Source: Rosellinia necatrix (Eukaryota > Ascomycota > Sordariomycetes > Xylariales > Xylariaceae). Taken from it: a stretch of 64,000 bases of DNA. The notes below the pieces were generated by a model. It was given only the letters and a program-made list of their open reading frames with translations. It ran no database searches and was not told the DNA's origin. Shown piece after piece: positions 11,600-22,330 of the stretch (positions are counted from its first letter, which is position 1; each line of letters starts with the position of its first letter). Location of the stretch: assembly GCA_021209875.1 (NCBI GenBank), contig JAGYVD010000001.1, positions 7,006,001 through 7,070,000 of the forward strand. The letters run 5' to 3'. The position numbers and the translations under genes were made by a program.

Positions 11600-13901
11600 A
11601 TGCCTTGGCCGTCGCGCTTATTGTTATTGTGGCAGCTTCACCTCCTTCGGGCGTGTTTAGCAACTAGTGCCGCCGTTCATGATGGATCGTGGCAGCCAAC
11701 ATACGCCATATATGCAACCGAAGAGGACATAACGGTAAACTGTGAGCACCGGCTCTCAGTCGTGCTCAACGGCACGTATCCTGGCCCGTCACTTTACTTG
11801 AAAGAAGGCCAGACTACATGGATAAGGGTCTATAACCAACTTCAAGGCCTCAATTTCACTATTGTACGTGTGCTCGACCTATGCTAACATTATTGGTCTA
11901 ACGAGATCGGGTTCGTAGCACTGGCATGGACTTACCATGCGGACAGCGCCTTTCTCTGATGGGTCACCTCAGGTATCCCAGTGGCCCATAGCGCCCGGCG
12001 AATTTTTCGACTATGAAATCCACCCCGAAATAGGCGACGCTGGCACGTATTTTTATCACTCTCATATTGGATTCCAGGCCATGACAGCTCACGGTGTGCT
12101 TTTGGTTGAAGATGCGGACCCTCCGCCGTATCAGTGGGACGGGGATGTGCCAATTGTACTAAGCGATTTCTATAAGAAGAGCGACCAGGAGATCGAGAGT
12201 GATCTTCTAGGCACTCCTTTTGTATTCCCAGGGGAGCCCGACTCCCTTGTCTTCAATGACCGATCAGGCACCGCTTCCTTCGACGATCCTGTCGACGACT
12301 CATGCAAACCATACGTTATCACTGTCAACCCTGGCCAGACCTATCGATTTCGTTTCATTGGTGGTTCTACTATATCATTCATACAACTCGGAATCGAAGG
12401 CCATACCAACCTTACGATCATAAGTGCTGACGGTTACTATACCAAGCCAGCTGAGACTGACCACATCCAACTTGGGGGCGGTCAACGCTTCGATGCCCTC
12501 ATTACTGCGAAATCGGAGGATGAGCTCACAGCCGAGGGCCGAAACCAGTACTGGATCCGATACGAAAGCCGCGGAAGATCTCCCGGCCTTGAAGGATATG
12601 CGCTATTGCAATATAATTTTGATCTGCCATCCACCCTGGATAAAAGACACGGAAGAGTCGGCGGCGGCGGCGGCAGACCCCGATCCTCGCCCATGGGGGG
12701 TAACAATACAATCCATAAGGGAGGCAACGGCGTAGCTCAACACGGGGGCAGCGGTCGTTGGCAGCCTAACCTACCCGGCAGGAATCCGGACCATTCCCCG
12801 GTTTTCCTGCCCCCGGACGGCACACTGACCAGCTGGCTGGAGTATACTCTGGAGCCTCTCTGCCCCCAGACCCCATTTCCCTCGCTCTCGGAAGTGACCC
12901 GGACGGTATACATCACGGTGGAGGAAAAAGTTGTCAACGGTGTGTACGAGGGCGGCACCGTCACTGGTTCATTGATCTGGGTGTAAGTATATATAGATAT
13001 ATATTTATATATATCTAGCTCTCCAATCACGAGTGAACAGAGGCTGATCATCATATTTATATGTATAGGAACAACGACCTGACCTGGACGGACAAGGAGG
13101 CGGCGGAGCTGCACTACAAGCCGTACCTCATCGACACGTACACGACCGGGCGGACGCCCGACTACGCGGTGGCGGTGAAGCACGAGGGCTGGGACCCGAA
13201 GATGCGGGCCTTCCCGGCCGAGGTGGGCGAGGTGCTGGACATCGTCTGGCTCAGCAACTCGGGCCCCACGGGCGCCTTCGAGTACCACCCGATGCACGCC
13301 CACGGCGAGCACTACTGGGACCTCGGCGCCGGCAACGGCACGTACGACGCCGCGGCCAACGAGAGGCGTTTCGAGCACTACACCCCCCGCCCGCCGCGAC
13401 ACCACCATGCTCTACCGCTACGCCGAGCAGGGCGGCAGGCAGGTCACGGCGGGCTGGAGGGCCTGGCGCATCAGGATCACCAACGACAATGTCGGCGCCT
13501 GGTTGATGCATTGTCATATTCTCCATCACATGATCATGGGTAAGCCTTCCCCCCCCCCTTTCCTCTTGATTTTGTTCCTTTTTCCTTTTTCCTTTTTATT
13601 TATTTATTATTATTACTATTTATTTTCTCTATTCCTATTCCTGCTCTCCTGTTCTCCCCTACACCCTCTTTTAATAAAGTTCCCTATTGCTCAAACGCGG
13701 CACCTTGGCACCCCGACTAATCCGATCCCCTCCCCCCCCCTTCCTCCACAAACAGGGATGCAAACGGCCTGGGTCTTCGGCGACGCTGTGTCCATCCTAC
13801 GAGAGATCCCCGAACCGTATATCGCGGGCTACTTGACGTACGGCGGCAGCGCGTACGGGAACGCATCGTATGACCCGCTGGTGCTCACATACTACGACTG
13901 A
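11600..13901 (+). CDS. Secreted multicopper oxidase, ascorbate-oxidase-like, with a +1 frameshift in exon 3
   Basis: Exons 11600-11863, 11919-12982, 13069-13539 and 13756-13901; introns of 55, 86 and 216 nt, all GT-AG. A hydrophobic signal peptide (about residues 1-21, LLLLWQLHLL core) suggests secretion. All copper-ligand motifs are present: HWHG (89-92), HSH (135-137), HPMHAHG, and HCHILHHMIMGM at the C terminus with Met as axial residue of the type-1 copper. SQWPI after the first motif matches the fungal ascorbate-oxidase-like branch; such enzymes couple oxidation of phenols or ascorbate-like substrates to reduction of O2. The exons total 1945 nt, not a multiple of three. The frame breaks at the six-C run 13383-13388; with five C the frame would continue through RRDTTMLYRY to the last motif (about 647 residues). 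The last intron is a multiple of three and stop-free. Laccase-like activity on other substrates is equally possible. Confidence 0.88.
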
Positions 13902-16545
13902 TGGGTGTAGACTTCGGCACACGTCACACCACATCACATCACATACATGCATGATCGAGCACACGCGATATGGATTTTCTTTTCTCTTCTTTTTCTTCTT
14001 CTTCTTCTTCTTATTTCGTGGGAGAAAGTATCACGGGGGCTTGGCATCGCAACCAGGACGTTGCGAGGGGCAATTTGGCGTTCTTATAATTCTCATCGGC
14101 GATATTCTTTCTACATGCATCTTGAAGCCCCCGGGGAGATTGGGGAGGGGCTCTAGATTGCCCGGCGTTTTGGTAGAGAAATGAGGCTTCCACATTTTAT
14201 ATCCATTATTGGCACTTGTCAAGGTATAACAAGTGATAAATGCTAATCAATTTGTTATGCATTAATATTACGATAACCCTCTTGCTAGTAGCAGTCTGTG
14301 TATTGATGGTGCCATTGACCCGACTGATTCCCCCCGCGAGGCTCATGTCAGCGATAATGACCCGACCCAACCGGCGCATGTAGTCGAAAGGTTTCGCATT
14401 CTCTAGGGTTCGCTGTTTAGAACCTACCTTGGAGATAATGCTAGACGGCCCGGCGCGATACGTATTTCTCCCAGATTGAACTAAGTCGGTAGGTGTCATC
14501 GCCAGCTTCATTTCATTGTATAGAGAAGTTGTATCTAGTGCGATAGTATTCACACTCGCCATCTATACATAAATCACGGATCCTGATAGTATAAGTCATG
14601 TACTAAAGAGTAAGGAAACACATTGTAGTGAGATAGAGTAAACCAAAAGACACACTCGGCCAGCGACGGTGACATATTTGAGTATAGCTAGGGGTTTATC
14701 TGTCGCCAATACCGCGGGGTATGTCAAATCTTCCCCGGTGCCAACTACGCGGTGCTTCCCAGGGTCCGGCAAGTGAGCAAAAAAGGTAATCCTAAAGTTT
14801 CGTCGACATCGTTGACCGGCATTAGATTTGGGTATGCCCCATCTCACCTCCCACACACCACCATATATATCGCACCCTCGGCGTCTGTTTTAGCCGAAAC
14901 GACCCGACTCCCTACCGGATATATGGTTCCTTTATGGCGCACGCACAGAAGCGAGGAATAGATAACGTGACCCTTTTCTGCACGCCTGTCAGTTCTGGGT
15001 CGAGATGCAGGCGATGGAGACCACAGTGCCTTCGTTTCAACTTTCGCGACACCGCCCTCACCGTTTTCTCGATACCGTCACCTTCCCCCCTCCATCAATT
15101 TCCCAGGCATGTGAAGTCGGGCTGCCTGTCTTGGTAGTAGGTACCACCAAACCACCTCCCGTGTCCCGCGCCTCGGGATCCAGGGTCCCTCTCGAACGGT
15201 CACTGGTCTAGAGCATCTGCCCGCCGTCAGATGAGGGTGTGTTCATGTACGCATTGATGGTTTTTCCCGGTCCCATCTCTCAGGCTAAATCTTCATTCGA
15301 CGGAAACGCGGTCTCCTTACCGATCCGTACCCTTGCTCCCGCCGTTACAGTGCATGCCGGGGGCCCGGTCCGAGTATACTGCCGAACCTGTGCGTGACAT
15401 ACGAACCGTGAATTAGGCCGGAAATATCATTCGCCTGTCACCGACGAGACGGTAAAGTACCTGATGCGTCTTCTGTTTGATACAATGATCCTTCCTGTGG
15501 TCCCTTCTATATTCAAGGCATTGCGCATGGGTTGGCCACCTCTTCTCATGGGTAAACAGCGCTCCACATGGTTACAACAGGCAAATATTACTTCATTTGA
15601 CCGGTCGATCTGGGCTACGTCTCAAGTTGTCTGTTCCTGTGCGGGATCATAACATCTCAATTCCAACTCGACACCCTGCTCCCAGCACGAAACCATAATA
15701 TAAGACCTGAATATTACAAGACGAGTATAATCTGGGGAAGTGGGGATTAAAAACAGATGACAATGTCTTGTATTCTTGCAAGAACACGGGTGGCGAGGCT
15801 TGGTAGGCTCGTAGGATTTTCTGCCGTGTGATATGACCCCCTATCTCATGGTGCACCCAAAGGAGACCTCATAACGCCAAGCACTAGACGAACAGAACGC
15901 CCATACGCTTTGACACCGATACCAAAGGTTGCCCAAATGACGGCTTAACTATATGCACGCCTTGACATCAATGCTAGCCACCCCCTCTAGTTCGAATCTT
16001 GGTTGAGCCCCCCGTCCTGCGGACCAGAGATATTGATACTCTAAACAGAGGGGAGCTACTGACTGGCGCAACGTAGCTCTACCGATTGATTAGATCCTGA
16101 CCCGGGAAAGTAGAGTAGCTACATAGCATCCTTTGACAGCGCCCGGGTAGCCACGGTGTTTGCAATTCGCCAACGCCCACACATCCTTGTTAAGTTTTTG
16201 AAAAAAAGCTTGCGCGTTTGAATCAGGAAACGGGGTTTAGAACGTGCTCCCCCTCAGTTTCCCAGTATCTCTGGGACGGTAGGTGGACCTCCTACATTTG
16301 AGATATAGGAGTACGACATCGGGTTCTCACCACCCGATGCGCAAAAGTATTTATATGCATGCCCTCTCCGATATAAGCATATGGTATGATAAACTTTCCT
16401 CTTGTTCCTCGACCTGGGAACGCCTATGTTCGGGAATCCTCCAAGATATTACCACTCATGGCCTTTGCCCATACACTATTTTGGATTTATTTGATCAGTA
16501 TTTCCGAACCAGCCCCCAGCTGATATACAAGCCGTACATGATAGG
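13902..16545. other. Gene-poor stretch between oxidase and membrane protein
   Basis: No gene that I can defend. A TTC-type microsatellite lies about 13990-14011. A minus-strand frame at 14206-14562 (118 codons, starting with ATG) has a fairly protein-like composition but matches nothing I recognise. Another minus frame at 14596-14856 is similar. They could be remnants of a decayed gene or chance. Confidence 0.35.
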
Positions 16546-17915
16546 ATGGCCGGGCGGATCTATAACCCCGAGGTGACGGCGCTCGTTGTCCTATCTACCA
16601 TCTTGACATCAATTTCTTGTAAGGCTTAGCTATGGTGGGTTGTTGAACGGAGGGGTACTATATCGCTGATACATAGTGGACAGTCGTTACCGTTGTTTCG
16701 CGATGCATCCTTCGGTTCTTGATGATCTTCAAGTCGGGTATGGATGACTACATGATAATTGGAGCCCTTGTAGGTCTACTTACTGAACCAATACACGTCA
16801 ACTCACCGGAACTCAAAATGTTGTTAGTTGTTTACTATCGCCTACCAGGCTACCATATACGTGTTAGAAGTCCACGGTGGGTTGGGAATGTCGATAACAA
16901 CATTATCATCAAATGAGATGACAATCTTTCTCAAGGTATATCCTAGAATGATGGTTTTAATTGCGGACTATTTAACTGAAGCCGAAAAAGGGGACCTTCG
17001 CAATCGAAATATTCTACTACACCATTGTGTTTTGTGTCAAATCCTCAATCATCTTTATGTATCAGCGCTTCGGTAATTCTCCCTATTCATGCAAGCCATT
17101 TGATTTGGAGTATCTAATCAGGCAAACTAGCGATATGGGCCAATTTCAAACGACTCTGCTTTGGAACGAACACCCTCTTGGCTACATTCTACGTGGTTTG
17201 CATCGCAACAACACTAGGACAATGCACCCCCCTTGAGAAGGCTTGGGATGTCACAAGGATGCTACCTGGCGGGTGTATTAACACGACCGTATTCTTTTAT
17301 TGTGAGTGCGATGGAACCCCAGGACTGGTACCCGAGCAAGACTCACAGATAAGGCAGTTACATCCGGATTTAACATCCTCACTGATGTTTGGATCTTGCT
17401 ACTTCCGATCCCTACTTTACGGTCGCTAAAGATCTCACGGCACAGCCGCTATGTCCTGTTTGGTCTCTTCGGGGTAGGGGGTTTGGCCACAGCCATGTCG
17501 TGCGTCAGGCTATATTCTATTCATATCTACACACTTGCTAAAGACCCATTCAAGGATGGCGTACTAGTGAGTCCTTCAATCCTCCGTTTTAGCTCTGTAT
17601 TATTACTGATAATGGCTATAGGTCAACCTCTGGTCTATGGTAGAGGTGAACATCGCGATAATATGTGCTAGCATCCCGGCCCTGAAGCCCCTAATAGCGC
17701 CCAAGAAGCTCTTCGATGAATGGCGCAATAGACGTGGTTATAGCTCTCATATAACAGAGCCATTGTCACATCGACCCTCGAAACTTAGCGAGTTTAGTTC
17801 CGCATCTCGCTCGCATGCTACTACGACGCGGAGCGCAAACCGACAGAGCTCGCCAAGATCGTTCCCCGATGCGGAAGAGACATCTGGTACTTCTCTCCCT
17901 CTGCAGGCATTATGA
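16546..17915 (+). CDS. Rhodopsin-domain integral membrane protein (SAT4 / PTH11-like family)
   Basis: Seven exons (16546-16618, 16684-16769, 16828-16935, 16991-17072, 17131-17301, 17358-17566, 17622-17915) join in frame to 340 residues; the six introns are only 55-65 nt. Hydrophobic segments in order include VTALVVLSTILTSIS, MDDYMIIGALV, an AYQATIYVLE helix, an IEIFYYTIVFCVKSSIIFM helix, TLLATFYVVCIATTL, the FNILTDVWILLLPIP signature and a final helix at VNIAIICASIPALKPL. A basic, Ser-rich tail of about 80 residues follows. DDY near helix 2, GGCINTTVFFY before helix 6 and the D...LLPIP motif mark the large fungal rhodopsin-domain family (SAT4, PTH11-like), of which some members act as surface sensors. 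The first acceptor (ACAG at 16680-16683) was preferred over a nearer ATAG because only it keeps the frame. Ligand and role are unknown. Confidence 0.85.
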
Positions 17916-18555
17916 GTAAGACCTCAAACAAACACTTTCATAATCATACAAATTCCAATCAATGACTAAAACTGATGTCTATGTATATGGCGGATCTGCT
18001 ATTGAAATTCTGTCATCAGAAGTAACCAGGCTACCGGGTTGGTTAAGGCGGAGGAGAAGCATTCAGATACTATCTACCTGGCTTTAGGCGGCCAGGGGAT
18101 CCCTATACTATTACCAGCATTTTCCCTATATACCTATCATTCACGCTGCAGCCGAATACTCTGGAGACACTCGTCCCCCTACCCTAATCATCTAACCCCC
18201 TTTGGCATACCTGGAGGTCGACGACACAGTGGTAAATCATGTGGGCGTCACTAGTGCACATGAGAACTGCCATCTATATAAGATGAAATGAAGAGATAAG
18301 GTTTATTATTAATTGTCATTATCATGGCGGCGTTGAGTTGGGATGCTACACAATATTCTTGGTCCCGCCTGCATTCTTCAGGGGGCGCTGAATAAGGCGA
18401 TGCTGGAGACCAACGAGGACGTCTTTCCACCGCTCAACCAAGGTAGCGGAGAGTCGTCTCGAATGGATATCGACGGTGTGGTAATCCGGTCGAAAATAAA
18501 AGGGGCTCGTTCATGTAGAAGTCTGCTGCTACTACTACTACTACTACTACTACTA
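17916..18555. other. Intergenic between convergent genes
   Basis: The shared 3' region of the rhodopsin-domain gene (plus strand) and the alpha/beta hydrolase (minus strand). I see no gene. It ends in the trinucleotide repeat next to the hydrolase stop codon. Confidence 0.5.
18529..18555 (-). repeat. (TAG)9 microsatellite: in-frame stop codons behind the hydrolase
   Basis: On the minus strand the TAA stop codon (18556-18558) is followed directly, in frame, by nine TAG triplets, giving ten consecutive stop codons. Confidence 0.9.
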
Positions 18556-19626
18556 TTATTTCTTCTTCGTGTAGCCGGAGTCCCAGTAGCCGGGCCACTC
18601 GCTGGGCAGCTCCTCGACGAGGAACCTGGATATGGCGGCGTTCACCTCAGCGGGCTTCTCGTAGTGGGCGAAGTGGCCGGCCTCGAGGGTGGCCTCGGTC
18701 AGGTTGGCGCAGACGCGGCGCATGGGCTCGGCGAGGCGCGAGGTCTTGGTGTCGCAGACGAGGTCCCAGGCGCAGTGGATGAACAGGACGGGCTGGGCGA
18801 GCCGGCCGCCGCTGGCGGCCTTGCCGTTGTACTCGGCGTTCCGCGCGTGGTGCATGTAGTACGCCGACCCGGGCCAGACGCCCGTCTTCAGCATGTCGGC
18901 GACGAATGAGTCGTAGACCTCGGGCGGCAGCGTGGGGGGGCCCGTGAGCTCGACCGGCGGCGGCTGCGGCGCGCCGCCCCAGCCGCCGTCCCGGCGCGGC
19001 GTCGCCGTGACGGCGCAGAAGCGGGTCTCGGGCGCCTTGGACCGCTGCAGGCCGGCCTTGAGGAAGCCGGCCAGGTCCTTCTCGAACCAGCCGACGGCGG
19101 TCTCGAAGCTCTCCTCGTAGTGGCGCATGTAGTCCCACTGGCCGAACTCGTACTCGCCGGCCGGGTACAGGTCGCGGTTCACGTACGGCAGGAACCCGTC
19201 CCAGCCGAGCTCGATGGACCGGAAGGGCACGGCGAGGTTGACGAGCGCCTTGACGACGTCGGGCCGCTGCGTGGCCACCGACGACGTCACGCCGGCGCCC
19301 CAGTCGTGGCCGACCCAGACGGCGGCTTGGCGGCCCGTGTGCGCCAGCAGCGCCAGCATGCCCTCGACGAGCGCCTCCAGCGAGTAGTCGTCGACGACCC
19401 GCCGCGCCGTCGACCGCCCGTACCCGGGCATGTCGGGCGCGACGGCGCGGAACCCGAGCGCGGCGAACGCGTCCATCTGCGCCTTCCACGTGATGCCCGT
19501 GCCCGGCCAGCCGTGGACGAAGATGATCAGGGGCCCGTCGGCGGGGCCGGCGGCCAGGTAGTGGATCTTCTTGTCGCCGCCGGCGTAGACGACGTCGTGG
19601 CTGGTGATACCTGGGGCGCTGGCCAT
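18556..19626 (-). CDS. Alpha/beta hydrolase, soluble epoxide hydrolase type
   Basis: A single-exon gene of 356 residues. HGWPG (38-42) supplies the oxyanion loop. The nucleophile is Asp108 in GHDWGAG, the aspartate elbow typical of epoxide hydrolases and dehalogenases rather than serine esterases. The acid is probably Asp288 (HCAWD) and the base His318 (EAGHFAHYEKP). MPGYGRST and a Tyr-rich cap (YPAGEYEFGQWDY) fit epoxide hydrolases, which add water to epoxides to give diols; no signal peptide is visible, so a cytosolic site is likely. The ATG lies in a good context and the coding DNA is very GC-rich. A Gly/Pro-rich insertion around GGWGGAPQPPP lies in the cap region. Haloacetate dehalogenase activity is the main alternative. 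The gene ends about 500 bp from the retrotransposon block. Confidence 0.88.
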   Translation of the reverse strand: MASAPGITSHDVVYAGGDKKIHYLAAGPADGPLIIFVHGWPGTGITWKAQMDAFAALGFRAVAPDMPGYGRSTARRVVDDYSLEALVEGMLALLAHTGRQAAVWVGHDWGAGVTSSVATQRPDVVKALVNLAVPFRSIELGWDGFLPYVNRDLYPAGEYEFGQWDYMRHYEESFETAVGWFEKDLAGFLKAGLQRSKAPETRFCAVTATPRRDGGWGGAPQPPPVELTGPPTLPPEVYDSFVADMLKTGVWPGSAYYMHHARNAEYNGKAASGGRLAQPVLFIHCAWDLVCDTKTSRLAEPMRRVCANLTEATLEAGHFAHYEKPAEVNAAISRFLVEELPSEWPGYWDSGYTKKK

Positions 19627-20121
19627 GGCGGTCAGGTGTTCCGAGTCAGGTTTTGGTGGTGGTTGTGGTGGGCGGTGTTAGTAGCAGTGGTGGTGGTGAT
19701 GATGATGATGATGAACATATGATACTGGGAAAAAAATAAAAAATTAAAAAGGGGTTATCTTCACCTGTTATTCATATTGGTACTTATACGCCAATGCGCG
19801 CGTGTGGAGTAGCCTCCGGTACGTGCGGATGTGACATTCGTCATTCGTTCTAAGAGGGGTAATCCCATGGATCTTTCAGGATGCTATCGCAGAAGCCAGG
19901 CGTCGGTGGTCAGCCAAGGGAGGTAGGTAGGTTCGCTAGGCTCATAGCTCATAGCGAAATCCGCACTCGGGTGGGTGCACCATCCGCCCGAACGTCCGGC
20001 ACCACGGCGAAGTGGTGGTGATTCGGTAGCGCTTATACGCCTAGAGGTACCTATCAGCTTTCCCCTCCACCAAACCCCGCAAGCCCCGTACCACCCCGGT
20101 TACGTGATACAATACACTGGC
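19627..20121. other. Promoter side of the hydrolase and left flank of the retrotransposon nest
   Basis: No gene. Short GAT and TGG repeats lie at about 19690-19717. Base composition is ordinary right up to the target-site copy TAGGC (20122-20126), so the mutation process that hit the transposon did not spread leftwards. Confidence 0.6.
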
Positions 20122-20126
20122 TAGGC

Positions 20127-20317
20127 TGTGGGACACATATGTGCGACGCACTGTGAAATACGGGCAGGTATGATATATATATCTATTTATATATGTGGGT
20201 CCAGACTATAAGTAGTATTTTATATATAGTCTATATATGAATAGATTTTATGTTTATAAGTTAATAATATAAATAAATAATCTAGAGCTAGCTTAATAGT
20301 TTAATATTACTGCTATA
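20127..20317. repeat. Left LTR of the outer element
   Basis: 191 bp. The first ~45 bases are GC-normal; the rest is RIP-decayed. It aligns without net length change to 42478-42668; differences are almost all C/T or G/A. Confidence 0.88.
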
Positions 20318-20648
20318 AATTAATAATTAACAAGTTATTTAATCGTTTTTTTTTTTGCTAGTTTTTTTTTTTAATTTTTATTTAGTTTTAAACGGTTTTT
20401 TTGTTCGGCCGGTTTTTTATTTATTTTTTATTTATTTTTTTTAACTTAATTATTTAGTTTAATATTTATTTTATTAAATTAAAGTTAATATTTTTTTTTT
20501 TTAGTTTTTATTTAATTTAATATTTTTTATATTAAATTTAAAACTTATACAGCATTTTAAACGTTAAATTTATTATTTTTATAATATTAGTTCTTTTTAT
20601 ATAGTTTTTATTTTATTTTAAAATTTTTAAAAAATATTATTTATAATA

Positions 20649-20943
20649 TGTCGCGGAGGAACAGATGAATCGTATGGGAACAGTGGAATTAGAGCCGAGC
20701 GATCAGTGCAGGCAAGTCAATTCAAGCTTATAATAGTGATCTATCTAGTTAAGTTGTATTGTACAGAAATGATCGGACTGGCCAGCTTATATATACAGCC
20801 CAGAAAGGATCATATTTTTCCTGCCCTGTGATTGGTCTGTTTGAGTGGGTCGGGCTCATACGAGCCCGACCGCTCACCCCAACAGCCACTAACTTAGCCA
20901 CAGGGCTCACTGCGGCACTTGGGCTAGTTAACGCTATTAAATA
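20649..20943. other. GC-normal island A inside the outer element
   Basis: About 295 bp of ordinary composition in a desert of A+T. It starts TGTCGCGGAGG and contains a perfect 10-bp stem with 4-nt loop (GGTCGGGCTC at 20848-20857, loop ATAC, GAGCCCGACC at 20862-20871). The same 8 bases, TTATAATA, flank it at 20641-20648 and 20944-20951. In such A+T-rich DNA that could be chance, or the target-site copy of a small insertion that arrived after RIP or was too short to be mutated. No coding sequence or terminal inverted repeat seen. Confidence 0.5.
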
Positions 20944-22280
20944 TTATAATATTAACAATAACTTTTATATTAATTTTTAAAGTTGCTTGTGCTATAATAG
21001 TTGTTATAAAAGTTTTTATATTAGTTTTAATATTATGAAAAATTAATTAGCTAAACATATTATATATAAAAAAGTTTAATTTAATTAATATAAAAAAACA
21101 TAGCTTGTTATAATATATAAAAACTTATAAAAGCTATAATATTTATATATATAATAAAAACAGGCTTTAATTAATAATATGCTTTTTTAATTTTTAAAAA
21201 AGCTGCTAAAATAATAGTTTTATTTAATTTTCATAGTTAATTTTATATTTTAAAATTAAAAGCTTTAAACATTAATAAAAGCTGATTTTTATATTATAAT
21301 TACAAGCTTTAATATTTTATAGCATAATTTATATAAAAAATAAAATGATTTATTTTATAAAAATCATATATAATAAAACGTTTTTATTAAAAACTTTAAA
21401 AATATTACTATGTTTATATTTAAATTAATTTTAAAATCATTTATAAATTAAATTAATTATACTGTTATAAAATTTTTTTTTTAAATTAATAAGTTTAATA
21501 ATATATTATATTCATATTATTGCTTAAAAGAAGTTGTTTAAACAGCTTTTATTTTATTTTTATTTTAAATTTTAATAATTTTAGTTAATTTATTAATAAA
21601 AACTTAAATGTTTATATAAATAATTTATTTTTTTAAGCAATTATATTTAAGCTGTTAAAACTTTTAAAAAAATTAAAAACTAACTTTATTAGCTTTAAAA
21701 TAAAATTTAATACACAAAAAAAAAAGTTTTTAATAAAATTAATAGTTCTAGCTATAATTTTTAATATATTAGCTTTATATTATTTAAAAGCCGCTGTAAT
21801 AAAATTTATTGCATTTATTATTAATAAAAAATTTAATATAAGCTTAAACTTAAATTTAAATTTAAACTTAAACTTAAACTTAAGCTCAAATTTAAACTTA
21901 TATTTAAACTAATATTTAAATTTAAAATATTATTAATTATAATAATAATATATTTTTAGTTTATTTTAAAAATTATTAAAAATTTTTTAAATAAAATAAA
22001 TTAATTAATAATAAACTAAGTTATATTGTTATAACGTTATTTAAAAATATAATATTTAAACAAAAGTTAAGCTTTAATTAATAAAAAAACTTAAAAGTTT
22101 AAAAAACTAATTAAAAATTTTAATATTTTAAGTTTTATAAAAAAAAAATATTAAAAACGTTAAAAGCTTTATGTTTTAACTATAATTTAAAAAATATAAA
22201 ACTTAGATTTTAATTCTGTTTATTCGATAAAATATAAAATATTATTATTAAATTTAATTATAAAAAAAATAGTCTTATTA

Positions 22281-22330
22281 TGTCACGATGAAGTGGATAG
22301 CCTTGGCAGAAGGCTGGTGATCGCAGACTT
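22281..22330. other. GC-normal island B inside the outer element
   Basis: About 50 bp beginning TGTCACGATG, with a small stem AGCCTT (22299-22304) and AAGGCT (22310-22315) around a 5-nt loop. It is surrounded by A+T-saturated DNA. Origin unknown. Confidence 0.4.

Noticed and set aside
12737..13408. 223-codon minus-strand frame opposite the oxidase
   Set aside because: Antisense shadow of GC-rich exon 3; no motifs, and it crosses the intron.
14206..14562. 118-codon minus-strand frame beginning with ATG
   Set aside because: Composition is plausible but there is no recognisable motif, neighbour support or intron pattern.
15990..15999. GTTCGAATCT resembling a tRNA B box
   Set aside because: No matching A box, acceptor stem or cloverleaf in the surrounding bases; similar hits near 7440 and 8493 fail likewise.
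18647..19489. 280-codon minus-strand frame
   Set aside because: Arg/Ala-rich shadow of the GC-rich epoxide-hydrolase-like gene in another frame.
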